Of a stretch of DNA of 64,000 bases, positions 1 through 11,866 are shown one piece after another (the stretch's first letter is position 1; each line of letters begins with the position of its first letter). The DNA lies in contig CM067592.1 of NCBI GenBank assembly GCA_034336665.1, forward strand, positions 31,989,942 to 32,053,941, given 5' to 3'. Under the pieces are notes generated by a model that was not told where the DNA came from, did not search any database, and saw only the letters and a program-made list of their open reading frames with translations. The position numbers were made by a program, and so were the translations under genes. The DNA is from Luscinia megarhynchos (lineage: Eukaryota; Chordata; Aves; Passeriformes; Turdidae).

Positions 1-715
1 TGTTTACAACCATTATTTTTGTCTTCTATGCCCTATTTTAGCAAAGTAGGAGGATTTTTATTTGTTTTTAAACTTCCTAGAAGTACATGGGAAACACTTC
101 ATGCTGTTCATATTTTTCTGTTTTTTAGTAGTTTTGCTTCTATTTGCATTTTCTAAGTATTCCAAAATGTCTAGATGAAAGAATATAGTACATATACTAT
201 ATGTGTAGTACATTATGTACAATATGTATATTATGTAGTATAGTAGTGTACTATATGTATTACTGTATGTAAACTGCTCTGACTAGAAGAATTCATATGG
301 TCCTGTGAGATGATGATACCATGGAATTTAATTCAACCTGATAGAAGTTTTTCCACTTGTTCTGAAATCTAAAGCCTAGGGATTCAAAGAATTCAAAGTT
401 TCCTAAAAGCTCTGGGATGTATACTCAGAACTTACACTGCATTGTAAAATTTACGACAGTTCAAATCATGTTCTGTGTGTGTTAGAATTAAATATACGGT
501 CACATGGCAGCCTGGATATGCTTCCCATGTCATTGGTGAGGCATGGTTTTGTGTGTATTTAGTCTTTATGTGGACTCTGAAATTGTGGATTTTTAATTTG
601 GTTGTTGCTATTCATGTTTAACACCATCTTTTTCACTTGATGCTGGATTCAAAGTTGTGAAGGAGTAAGCAAGAGAGATCTGAAGAACTCTTTCAAAGCT
701 AAGAACTTAACTAGA

Positions 716-734
716 TTTTTTTTTTTTTTTTTTT
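716..734 (+). repeat. Poly-T run
   Basis: Uninterrupted run of 19 T. No retroposed sequence is recognisable next to it, so it is treated as a simple homopolymer. Confidence 0.9.
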
Positions 735-970
735 GATTAGCTGTCTAAGAGGTGAGCTTTTTTCCCTTCCTTTCAGTGTGACTTTTTTCCTTAGAAATCA
801 CATATCATTATGTTGAGAAATCTAAGGATTTTCCCATACAGCAAAGGTGAGAGAATGAAATTACTGGTGTTAGGGTATGGCTTCAAATCACTTCAGTTTA
901 TTTTATGTCTCTGAGGAGTGCAGCAAGAGATATGCTCATGACAGGATTTTTTTGTTTTGCTTTCTTTTTT

Positions 971-1014
971 TTGTTGTTGTTGTTTGGTTGGTTGGTTTTT
1001 TGGTTGTTTGTTTT
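971..1014 (+). repeat. GT-rich microsatellite (GTT)n/(GGTT)n
   Basis: A (GTT)n stretch runs into (GGTT)n and then TTTGGTTG-type units. It is imperfect low-complexity DNA. It lies inside a 70-codon open frame (877-1089) whose hydrophobic middle is simply the translation of this repeat. Confidence 0.85.
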
Positions 1015-2077
1015 AAGAAAGGACAGCAAACATTGGAGCCTCAAACAGTGAATGTTTGGAACTGGGCCTTTCCTGTCAGCAACAGGTAGAAAGTCCCCTT
1101 TAACATTCTTATAGATGAGCAGAAAAACATGACTTGCGTATTTTTAACACAGTCTGGAAAATGGGAAATCGTTGCAGGACATTGAAATCCGATGGTTATT
1201 GGATGCAAAAAAAAATAAATTCAGTTACAAAAGGATGAAATATAAATTTTTAAAGGCAGAATAAGGCAGAAATAATCTGAAAGTGTTTTCAAGTAATTAA
1301 GTACAATGTAGTCAAACTATGACATTTGAGATTGTTTCTCTTCAGCAGCAACAGTCTTCAGTAGTTTGACTTCTTGAGCTATAAAAATTAAATGTATGAG
1401 TAGATGTTTTTAATTATTAGGTCAAAGAGGACAGATCTGCCTTTAGAAAACTTGTTTACATTAATCACAACATTAAATGAACATAAAACCTATGTTTATT
1501 ATTCTTATCTCCAGTGGTAAACTACTTAAGAAAACCAGAGCAGCATTATTCTTTTATGTTTAAGCAGAACAAAGAAAGCAAACAAAAAGTCATTCTATGC
1601 CATTTCCTGAAAAGAATGTGTAGGTGCTGCTTTGAAACAGTTTCCTTAAATATGGTATCTATGCCATAAATTTTGCCATACCATTAACCATTAGAAATGC
1701 TAGCAAAAACAGGGTTTTAGTGAGGTTACCTTCAGACTAGACTACTTTGAAAAAGATACTTTCATTTCCAAGAAAGAGAAGATTGAAAAAAATCTGTAAA
1801 GTGATGGTTCAGAGGAAGTTATGAAAACAGAATAAGGATAACCCTGGATTTTCACTTAATTAATTCCTCTAGAAACATTTATGAGCAGGCACAGGAATCT
1901 CACTGGAAAGGTTTTCAATAGTTATATGCAATAATATATTGCCCATTGGAAAAGAGTTTTGAGACAAGTATGGACAGAAGCAATTAACTGAGAAGGTAAC
2001 CGGATCTTTAATATGATAAACTCTTAAATAACTTCTTATGATGTTCCTTAATCGTTTGAGATAGGTATTTCCTTCCT

Positions 2078-2095
2078 CCCACCCCACCCCCCCCC
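2078..2095 (-). other. Potential G-quadruplex (minus strand)
   Basis: The plus strand reads CCC-A-CCCC-A-C9. On the minus strand this gives four or more G tracts of at least 3 with 1-2 base loops. It is the shortest-looped G4 candidate in an otherwise AT-rich window. Confidence 0.6.
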
Positions 2096-2520
2096 AAGCC
2101 TTTAACTAAACATTTATTTATTCTGATGCAGCTTTTAGACTTGGACTTCTCTTGGCTACCAACTCATACACAGATCAAGAAAAAAAGGAAGAAAGAAAGA
2201 AAGAGTAAAGTGATCAGTTTAATGTTGGCAGTCTCTTGTTTTCACAGAATTGCTATAACCATTGCACTCTGTTCTCTTATGGTTCTGTCTCTTCTTCACC
2301 TCCTACCTCTTCAAGACCATCAGCAAAAATAAACAATTTTTCCTACATAGTAACATAGTATGTCTTGCTGAAAGCAAAGTTTAATACAAAGATTTAATGA
2401 TATTAATGATACAAAAACAGTGAGGAATTTGTTCCTTCTTAACCTTGAATAACAGGATAACAGGCTACTTATCTATAGAATCTTGGAAGAATTATTCACA
2501 TCCTCTCCTAATTTACTTCT

Positions 2521-2542
2521 CCCTCCCCTTGCTCCCCCACCC
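2521..2542 (-). other. Potential G-quadruplex (minus strand)
   Basis: The plus strand reads CCC-T-CCCC-TTGCT-CCCCC-A-CCC, i.e. four G tracts on the minus strand with loops of 1, 5 and 1. This matches the canonical G3+N1-7 pattern. Confidence 0.65.
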
Positions 2543-5500
2543 ACATTTTTCTGAAGCTCTGGATGCTTGCCATGGCTTGAAGGATGTTGAGCTGCATGTG
2601 CAAGTGTTACTATTTACTTGAGAGACTTTCCTTGTTCTTGTGTGTGTCATTTTCCTCATTCAGAAGCCACTTGCCAGATTTTAGGTCATCATCCTTGTCC
2701 TTTTCTCAAGATCATCTGGCAAGTTCCATTTAACAAATCCTTTGTCATAGGGGTGCCAGTGATGCATTCAGCTTTTCCCCATGGAGTGCACCAATTTGTG
2801 CCTTAGATGTTTTCTACAAAGGTTACATGTCTGTCATTTCCAGGGGTGTTGGGTTGTGTGTGCGTGGGTGGTAAGCATGTGATGGAGCTTTCTGAAGCTG
2901 GTCTCTTATCTGAAATTTGCTACTTGTGTGATTCTATACTGCCCTTTTCTCATAGTTTTACGAAGAAAAAGTATCCCTAAGTGGATCTCTTCCACATGTC
3001 AGGTAATTGCTTTTGATAAATAACTTGTTTTCAGCTTTTGTATTATCCATTGTCGTAAGCACTTGAAACTGGCTGTCTTGATTAGATAAGATTTCATGCC
3101 ATACTTAATTTTGTTAGTCTTTTGCAGCTTCTTTAGAGGGGTTTGAATAATTAGATCTGTGTTCTCTGTAACTGTATTTTGTTCAATAAGGAGAAGCATG
3201 AATGTACTAACAGAAATTAATCCTTTTTGAATCTTACATTAATCTTTTGTTTTCTAATCAAAGAAAGTTGCCAGTGAATGCATTTATATTTAAAAAATAT
3301 TTCTGTTGTCGTAATCAGGAACTGTCATAGTCCTGTTCAAAGACTGTTCAGTGTTTTCTTACTGTGTTAGAATCTAGAACATTAAAAAAGAATCTGACAA
3401 CAACTGGAGTAATAACCTGAAATTAATAAATGAATGGTCACTGAAGAGCCACATTTATAATTGATTTTTCCAGATATGAATTCTGTGGTACTTTAATGCA
3501 ACAGTGTTTGAAAACTCAAGTTCTGAAATGTTGACATTATTTTCTCTTCTGAAGTTTTTCCTGTTCTTGGGATCTCCACTGTAACCACAAATCCTGGCAA
3601 AACTTCACAGAAGTTTAGAGAAGGGGTTTTTCTATTTGCTTTCTTTTGGTTTTTTAATACAGTGTCCTGTCACAGAGAGCTACAAGTCAGAAGGTTGTGG
3701 CTTGTGTTTTTCTGGAATCCTGTGATTAGAAGATAAACAGGAGCACATTGTGGGTCAAAGACATCAATACTGCAAGCCAACAGTAGCAGGGGAAACATAG
3801 ATATATGTCTATCATAAAAAAAGCAGTTCTGAGAAAACACATCAGTAGAGAGTAATAGATACAGTAGAATGGCATATAGGTGAGTAATAAAAGCAGACAA
3901 TTTAGAAGGATGGAAGAAAAAGAGGCAAAAAATTATAAGCAAGTTGTTACGATTTGATGATGTTTTGTCTGATTTTGATCTTTTTTATGTATCTGAGGCA
4001 AAATAAATGAAAATTATATCAGTCATAATCTAACATGCTTTTGTAGACATTTGCTACATATAATGAAAAAGGACTCTACAGTTAGGAACCAAAATGAGTT
4101 TTATTATTTTAATCTCAGCTTTGCTTTATCTGCACAATAGAATATTTTCCAAAGGATCTGCACCTATGCAGGAACTTATGTTGAAGTTTAAACACCAGCT
4201 ATGAAAGATACCCATATATTGACCCAAGACTATCTACTTGTTCTTACCTATTGTTGCTCATAAATAATACTATCTACCCCTTACAGAAGGTGCGATATTT
4301 TGGTATGGTACAGGAGTTGGGATTTCTTTACAATAAGGTTATTTAAACTGGGAGATGGTAGTGGCAGCTTCAATACTTCAGGGCTATATGGTAAGCTCTT
4401 CTTGTAGCTAAGAGCAACAAACACATCCCAGAGCTTTGGTCAGCGGAGCTGAGAGGCAAGGGAGTTTTTGACCCCTCAAGTACGCTCTCCAGGGACAGCA
4501 CTGGCACTAGAAGCCTGCTAAATCCTGGGGTTTTCTTTCACCCTATCTGGGAGCTGAATTATACAGTAGTCCTCATGTTAGTGAGGGTCTGCTGCTGCTC
4601 ATGTGAATTAGCTGGTAGCACTGCAAGAGAGCTGTTCATAAACCACATGTGGCTAAAAAACCACATGTTGATTGCCCAGATATTAAGTATGTGATCATAT
4701 AAGGAATTCTGTATGATGTCTGTATCAGCAGGAGATAAATTTAACCACAAAGGGATAAATTAGATAAAACTAGTGAAGTACACATTCCAGAATGTGGGCA
4801 ATTAGCCAAAGATGCATATTTCGACCCTGTAAGGTATGTGATGCCGTTTTAAGTAGGTGGGAAAGCAGAAAAACAGGTTTACACATGTTACTTCTTCTTG
4901 GGAACCATCCTGCATTGTATAGAGACACTGTTTAGATCAGCTAGTCAAGGAGATAAGTGTTCAGTAAGATCACCACTTCATTCAAGGAGATTGAGACTTT
5001 TGATTCCAGTTTCACAGTTACTTTTCTGTTTTAGGTACTGCGCTACATGAAATTAAAAAGCACAGAGAAATTTGAAGAGTAGTAGTGATTATAACTACTG
5101 TAAGAATGTATTATTTGTGTTTTTCAGTTTTTTCTGTATTTCTTTAAGCATGCTTACTTTCATTTTTTAGGGAAAGAATTTCTATTTATTGAGCTGTTAG
5201 CTGGGGAAACCACCATGAGCCTTTGCTTTTCTAAGAGTTGACTGAGCCAACATGCCAAAATCACCATGTATGGTATGGTGGGGACGTTTAGCTACTGAGC
5301 AGCATGTGCTGCATGTTCTGTGACCTTAGTGGTTCAGAATTTAGCACAGAGGCCTTTTTCAAGTAAAATAAATAAGACAAACTGCACGCCCCTCCTAACA
5401 ACACATTTTAAAGGAATGTGCATATATAATACAATTTATATATGTGTGAGTGTTTAAAATTCTGATAAGGACAGAGTGAGTCTTAAGAAATTTTTCTCTA

Positions 5501-6087
5501 TAAAAGTATAGATATATGTGCAAATTTAGATGGATTTTACGTCTATAAAAAATAGCTTGATACTGAAGGATATGCAAAACAAAGCTTGGTTATCAAAAAG
5601 AACAAGCATATTTTTGTAATAAGTTTGTTTTCCTGCCTCCAGCTTGGATAAAATATAAAATGAATCCATAATTTTAAAACATTAATTAAATCATAATTTT
5701 GAAGTGTCATAATTGTTGAGCACCCTGTAAGTACACATTTTATTGTTATTTAGTAGTATGGCCAGCAGTCATTTTTATGGAGGACATATCAGCTAGGGAA
5801 ATGCAGATTTATTTGAAAAATGGTACTTTCAATCAGTCTGGCAGTAACAATGTGTGATTCTGATATTTTCTTGTTTGGGACTTTAGAGAGGCAATCTATA
5901 AAGAGCTATTTTGAGGCTATTTAAGTTTCATACATCATATATTCCCAAAAGGATAGGGCTGCTAAAATAATAGTGAACAGGACAGTTCTTGTAATACTGT
6001 ATTTTCCTGAATTTAATCTGAATGTACTCTGCATTGCTACTTTTGAAGAACCTGAAAGGCCCTTCTGATCCACTTGTGAGCTCAATC

Positions 6088-6776
6088 ATGTCTGAGGAGT
6101 GAAGGGATTGAGAACAGCCTTGCTGTGAAGGACTGGGGGTGCTGGTGGGTGAGAGGACATGTCCCAGCCATGGGCACCCACAGCCCAGAAAGCCAAACGT
6201 GTCCTGGGCTGCAACCAAAGCAGCGTGGGCAGCAGGGGAGGGAGGGGATTCTGCCTCTCTACTCCACCATTGTGAGACTCCACTTGGAATACTGCATCCA
6301 GCTGTGGAGCTCTCAGTATAAGAATTACGTGGATCTGCTAGAGGGTTGTCCATGAAGAGAGCAAGAATGCTGGAGCACCTCTCTTATGAAGACAGGCTGA
6401 GAGAGCTGGGGGTGTTCAGCCTAGAAAAGAGAAGGCTCCATGGAGATGCTACAGCAGCTTTCCAGTACTTAAAAGGATGCTGTAAGAAAGACAGGGACAG
6501 ACTTTTTAGCACTGTCTGCTGTGATGGGACAAGAGGTAATGGCTTTAACCTGTAAGAGGGTAGATTCAGACTATTTTTTTACAACAAAGGTGCTGAGCCA
6601 CTGGAACAGGTTGCCCAGAGAAGTTGTGGATGCCTCATCTCTTGAAGCATTCAAAGCCAGGTTGAATGGGGCTTTGAACAACCTGTTTTAGTTGAAGATG
6701 TCTCTTCTCATTGCAGAGGTCCTGGATGAGATGACTTTTAAAGATCTCTTCACATCCAGACTATTCTAGGATTCTA
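6088..6776 (+). mobile_element. CR1 LINE fragment, sense, reverse-transcriptase C-terminus to 3' end
   Basis: This is a 5'-truncated CR1 non-LTR retrotransposon in sense orientation. From memory of the CR1 consensus, the order of recognisable blocks is: the region before the pol C-terminus (about 6100-6240), the YST-RxHLEYC-QLW block (6260-6310), the [21 protein letters not shown] block (6375-6435), the AAFQYLKG block (6450-6480), the RTRGNGF block (6528-6550), the HW-RLP segment (6598-6620) and the KARLDGAL-like end (6650-6680). It finishes in an ATTCTAGGATTCTA tail matching the CR1 3' repeat. The frame is broken by small indels and by loss of the IRKKFFT segment near 6570, so it is dead. 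The long open frame on the opposite strand (5928-6353) is a shadow of this copy. Confidence 0.95.
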
Positions 6777-7715
6777 AATATGAAATAGAAAGAAAATAGA
6801 ATTATTTGTATAATATTATTATCTGAGTGGAGTTGACAGGAGGAAAGAGTACTGGTAAAAGGCTACCAGACATCAGTGGAAGGTCACTATCCAGCCAAGC
6901 ATTAGGAGGGGTGAGAGAAGGATAGTGTTATCAACTGACCACATGTAAGTTCCTTCCATTTAATTGTGGAGAGTTCAGTCAGCCATAAGATAGCTTGAGG
7001 AATGTCTTTGGCCGAAATAAAGAGGTAAGGGAGAGCCATTTTCATATATTGAGTTTTGTCTTCAAGTCTGTCTCTTGACAAAGATGGATGCAGGTTTTTC
7101 AGTGTGATCTCCTCCATTGCTTTTCCAATGCAAGCAAATGATAGCTCATTTGTAAGGTGCTAAGAAGATACAGTACCATAGATTTGTTCAAGAACCAGGT
7201 GTGGAAGCAGCACCACTCTTTGATTTTTCCCTTTGACAGATGACTGGAACTGAAGACTTGTCTGGAACAAACATTACCTCATAACATATTTGGCACCAGC
7301 ACAACTGAAAGATTAGAGAAGAAAAAGTAATGTGCTAAAATGTGAAAAGGAAAAGAATATTATTTTCTCCATCCAGAGTTCACAATTTGTCCATTAATGC
7401 AGCATAGACTGTCCGTCTGGGAGAGTAGCTTATAGCTTATTTCACTATTCTGTGTGTTGGAACTGGTGATGCTTCTTGGATGTGTCTGGATATCTTGAAC
7501 CACTCAAATGAGAAATTTCTTTATATTTGATGACATGCAGTCATTTTAATGATGGAAGATTAACAGGGTCACACTGTCATTTTGTGTAGAAGCATACCAA
7601 GCCAGCACTTTCTTCCCACTTCTTCAGACCTAATTATCTGTGAGCTACTAGTGAGCTCGTCTCAAGCTATGTTTAGAGTAATTTCTGTAGTAACACCTGA
7701 TAGGAGCACAGCCTA
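6777..7715. other. Non-coding stretch
   Basis: No supported gene. A minus-strand open frame at 6902-7117 (71 codons, ATG start) has a fairly protein-like composition, but no splice or promoter context supports it. If the candidate exon at 7716-7881 is real, this interval would hold its 3' UTR: an ATTAAA hexamer lies on the minus strand at 7545-7550, about 170 bases after the stop. Confidence 0.5.
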
Positions 7716-7881
7716 CTAGCTCCAAGATCCCTGGCGGTTGAGTCCACCCAGCAATCTGCTTTCAATTTTCTCCACAAGCATTCCAGGTTTTGGTTTGCAG
7801 CTTTTGGGAACTTTATGGACCAGTTTTCTTTTTCCCTCTCTGAAACGAATGTCAGCAGAGTCAAGATCCATAAACTCGCTG
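7716..7881 (-). CDS. Candidate terminal coding exon, unknown protein
   Basis: An open frame on the minus strand begins directly after a good splice acceptor (pyrimidine-rich ...GTTTTCACTTTTCAG, AG at 7883-7882). It runs 54 codons to TAG at 7718-7716, followed at once by a second TAG. The first base completes a split codon, so the intron phase is 2. The predicted tail is hydrophilic and protein-like: an acidic start (SEFMDLDSADIRF), a basic stretch (REGKRKLVHKVPKSCKPKP), then an amphipathic ending (LVEKIESRLLGGL) closing in GSWS. No domain or family was recognised. An ATTAAA signal lies about 170 bases downstream. Chance is a real alternative: 60-codon open frames are common on both strands of this window, and the plus strand is also open here. 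There is no start codon of its own, so it could only be an internal or last exon. Confidence 0.38.
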
Positions 7882-8773
7882 CTGAAAAGTGAAAACAAAG
7901 TGCTGACTCAGCCCAGGGAGTTGGAGCCAGGTTGCTCCCATAACAGGTTTGCATAGAAATAACTGCTATGATAGCTGGGAGGGTCTTGTAAGTTTGCTTT
8001 TTATTGATGTTTCCATATGGGCTTCTGGTGTTGTGTTTTTGCACCATTGCTTGAATTACATGGGCTGTGCAAACCATTTTGGGACACCAGAACAGCAGCT
8101 CTTTTTGAGACCATTCACTTGCTGGAGTGGCCTTGAATCAGTGTTGTCTGGTGCTCACTCACTGTGTCTCTGTGCTCTGGGTTATGGAAGTGTTAACTTC
8201 TGGGAGCTATACTGGTGTAAGTACAAATGGCATGTGCAGACAAACTGTGCTTTCTGGCTTGTTTTTTATTTCTCCTGATTGCACTCTGAAGGTGAAAACA
8301 GAGATATCCTTTGCTTTTCGGGAGTGGTATCTTTGAATTAGGTAGGGTTAGCTCCCTTGAAGACATGCCATGTGCTGCTCTCAGTTTACATCATCTCTGC
8401 AGTGAGAAATAAATCCAGCAAAAAAACAGGTTTCATTAGCCTTAACTTTATAAATTTTCCACACTGGGCAGTTATCTAGTTAACATATGGACTGTACAAT
8501 AGATTATCCCAATGTGAATATGCTGTAAGCCACTCGAGGGATTTAGCTGCTGTGATCAATCACAAGAGCATTTGCTCTAGGGCCATGTGTTATTATTTAT
8601 AATATATGCTGTTTATACTTCATAAAATTCTCTTATCACTCCTTATTTCATAAAATCAACTTGTTGAAAGAAAGAGCCAAAAAATTTATCATTTTTATAA
8701 TAAAATATCTGACTTCACCTGCCAGAAGTAGCCAAATCGATTTTTAACGTCTGTTAATGATTTAACTCTCCCT

Positions 8774-8793
8774 TTTTACTGACGTCAGTAAAA
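8774..8793. promoter_or_regulatory. Perfect palindrome containing consensus CRE (TGACGTCA)
   Basis: A 20-base perfect palindrome with TGACGTCA at its exact centre (8780-8787). Symmetry continues outward after a one-base bulge as CCC/GGG, giving 8770-8796. TGACGTCA is the full consensus site for CREB/ATF-type bZIP dimers. An intact CpG at the centre is notable in CpG-depleted DNA. A TATAAA-like box occurs about 200 bases to the right (8988), but no transcript is evident. It could instead be a relic of terminal inverted repeats. Confidence 0.55.
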
Positions 8794-10629
8794 GGGCGTT
8801 ACCACTCCCAGCTTTAAGTGAAAGGGTATTTTCAGTTTACAGAAAAATGTACTGCAAGCCTCTACATTTATAAATGCATAATGTATACTAAACTTTAACT
8901 TCTTATCAGCAAAATGTCGGAAATTTAGGTAGAATCTAGATAAAAAGACAGTTGGATACTCTGAATATGGTAGATATTCAAGAGGCATATAAAAAGTTTT
9001 TTTTAAAAATTATTCAAATCTGATATTTACTCTCCTTTTTAATGCTTTTAATAAATAAATAATTTGAAAGAACACTTTGTTTTGCTTTTTTAATCAACCT
9101 TTTTTCTTGCAATTCAGAGGTATTTAGATCAAATCCTGATCAAGTTAAACAACAAGAAGTGTGTACACATGCATTTTTAGAGAGAAAATTGTCTCAAAAA
9201 GAATTAAGTAATTGATTTAATAGATCCTCTTTTATACATCATGATATATAACATGACACAACACTTTTCTTCATTTCACAGTAAAAAAAATTTCTAATAG
9301 TGATTACTAGTATCATCTTCTGTGTTAGGGTGTTGTGAATTTCAGCCTTAAATGTGATTCTGTGATGGATTTTCTTTGTTCAATTGGATTTTCCACTCTT
9401 ATTAAAAGGTTGCTATAAATGCCTAACCTTGATTATAAGGAAATGAGAGATTATTTTGTATGTAAGATCTTATAATGTAAGCAGAACACATCTTTGTTTA
9501 CATGTTTTTCATAAAAATGGGTTGGTCAGAGGTTCCTACCTAACTTATTTTCAGTTGTTACCTGATGTGTCTCTGTCAAAACATTTTATTTCTGAATTTT
9601 AGTTTCCTGAGACTTTTTCTTTTGAGGATTTTCTGCATCCAGGATGGTTCTCTTGTTTCACAGTAATAAAAAGAGCACCCATTACAGAGTAGCCAGAGGG
9701 ATGAGAAAGAAGTGTGCAGTGAGGGGTTTGACTTTTCCCCCTGCAGTTCATTTGTAAGCTGTCACTTATAATTGCTATTGCAAAATCTTATGGTATGTTT
9801 TTTTATTGCTGAAGAAAGGAAACTGTGATGGAGAGGTCATTAATTTTGGTTGATTCTCAAACAGTGGAAGTATTTTTTAGGCTCCCCATTCTGTCACAGG
9901 CATGCGGGTTTCTGCATTTTCTGCAACCCATGAATTGTTTTCTGAAAGTATCTTTTTTAATTTCTTCACTCTATGGTAATCTGCCTTCAGGAATACTGCC
10001 TTCTAAATTTAGCATGTATAGACTAACTTCTGGCATCTTTGTGATTAACAACTCTAAATCCCTTGCCCAGTGGCATCTTGGGTGGCTGCACTCTGGTGGA
10101 GAGGGCACTGAGCTATTTGTAACTATCACAGGAATCCAGATCTGGCTAGTTACTCAAATCTCAACTTGCTGTGTTTAAATTTAATGTTTGTTTTGGGGGA
10201 TTTTTTCTAGTGGGGAAAAAATGTATTCTGAAATTTTTGAACTAAGTTGGCATGAGTTATAATCATGAGTACATTTTACCTGTTGTCTTAGTTCTTCAGA
10301 AGGGAAAGGTTCTTAGCAGACACTCAGTTTAAAGTCCTCAATCGGATTCCGTAATTTAAAAAAATTGCTATGTCTAAATTCTGGATAGGGTTCAGTTCTC
10401 ATGTTTTAACCTGTTTAACTTGTATTATCAAAAACATTATTTTTAAAGGTCTGTTTGAAGAGCCTAGCCTTCGGACTACTTTGCTCTGGGCAAAAGTGAA
10501 ATGTTGCATTCTTCTTCAAATCCACTTGCTACGACTTGAATGGTGTAAGCAGTTGTTGGTCAAGATAATGCTGGTATTTCAAATTCCCTTTATTAAAAAA
10601 TACTTATATTAAAATTAAGTACAGGAGGA

Positions 10630-10660
10630 CTTCCTTTTCTTCTCTTTCTTTCCCTCTCCC
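10630..10660 (+). repeat. Pure polypyrimidine tract
   Basis: A run of 31 bases made only of C and T on the plus strand (purine-only on the minus strand). Such tracts can form triplex DNA. On the minus strand it translates as an RERERKRRKG-type basic stretch, which explains the apparent basic protein segment there. Confidence 0.75.
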
Positions 10661-11644
10661 GTGAGAAGATCACTATCCAAGCAGAAGGAATCAGTTTTGG
10701 TGTTATCTTCAGGAGACTGACCACTTCAGTAGTCTCTTTACACTCATGGGTACCTGTGTTGATGGTTATATTAATTTTTAATTTCAGGAGAAGACTATTT
10801 TTATTTTCTTGAGGTCTGTTGTATATCAGGTTAGTAATAGCAGAAGTACAGTGGTATGGACAGTTATAGCCATATAACTGCATTTTACTCTGATAGAAAC
10901 CACATTCCATGGGCTGTTTGTGACTGAGCTTGCCTGTGCTGAGATTACTGGCCATGGTAGGAACTTATATATATACCAGAGGGAAAGAAATTCCAATGAC
11001 ATTAGCAGTTCATAAAAGCATGGGATGTAGACCATATCTAAGAGATTCTAAACTAGGTAGGAATCACCAAAAGGTAAGTGGGAGCTTTTAAATGTGGAAA
11101 TAGTATGAAAGATATATATTTTTTTCTCTTCATTAGCAAGTCAAGTAACTCTAGCAGGAAGTAAAGGGTGAGAGAAGATTGGCAAAGCCAAGTCACAGGC
11201 AGCTTAAATAATTATCAGCCTATTCCAGTGCTTTTCAGGGCACAATAAATTGCAGCAATTTCAGCTGCCAGGTAGTTCAGTGTTACTGACTGAAGAGCTG
11301 TTTCTTGCTAAGACACTCAGTAGCCAGTTAGCTGTCACCTGATATGAATGAAAGCCTAGTTCCCTGAGATTCTTCCCTTGAGTAGCCTAGGTCTGTCAAA
11401 TCTCTTCTCAGAAAAGCCTGGCTATAGCTGATAACAATGTTTTGGATTTATGTGGAATAGTAACTTCACACTGGCAGGACAAATATCTCTTCTGGTGATG
11501 AATGTATGGTTCAGTCAAATCAAATGCTAAAATTTCTTTATCCCATGGGATCCATATAGCTACTTTTGATTACATAGCTAACATATGCCATTTTTAATCA
11601 AGAAGTGAGATTGCCCATATGGTGAGCAAACCCGTGCAATGTAA

Positions 11645-11866
11645 TTAATACCACTCCAGAAAATTAATTTCAAAGGTGTCAATATGTGGAGAAACACTGT
11701 GAATTATGCTTGGGGGGCCAACTGAGGTACCATTGAGAATCTTGGCTTGCAATGTAGCACTCTCTGTTTGTTTGCCCAATTGGTATAAATATCCTTTCAG
11801 AGCTGTAACAGAGCTGACAACAGGAAGCATAGCATCATGGAAAAATGTAGAGAAAAAGGACTTGGT
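11645..11866 (-). other. Protein-like open frame, unknown
   Basis: A stop-to-stop open frame of 73 codons with an internal ATG at 11830 (61 codons from there). The composition is balanced and low in repeats (for example LKGYLYQLGKQTESATLQAK), unlike most AT-rich chance frames nearby. No clear acceptor precedes it (the only nearby AG has a poor pyrimidine tract), and a weak donor could lie at AATG|GTACCT. It could be a decayed retroelement or pseudogene segment, an exon, or chance. Confidence 0.18.

Larger units (their letters stand above)
1..6087. other. AT-rich non-coding stretch
   Basis: No gene is supported here. The stretch is AT-rich unique sequence with short simple repeats (a TA/TG-rich, self-complementary patch at about 187-271, poly-T at 716-734, GT-rich at 971-1014, GAAA-type at about 2178-2206) and two C-tract clusters at 2078-2095 and 2521-2542. 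Open frames of 60-90 codons occur on both strands without convincing protein composition or splice context. Confidence 0.75.

Noticed and set aside
187..271. TA/TG-rich patch with many small palindromes, considered as a cruciform or origin
   Set aside because: No long perfect arms; it is low-complexity TGTA/TACA sequence.
5928..6353. Longest open frame in the window (141 codons, minus strand)
   Set aside because: Its right two thirds are the antisense of a clear CR1 fragment (6088-6776), so the frame is a shadow of retroelement sequence.
10593..10955. Minus-strand frame with a strongly basic segment, considered as an exon
   Set aside because: The basic segment is the translation of the pure polypurine strand of a CT tract, and no suitable donor follows in the needed phase.
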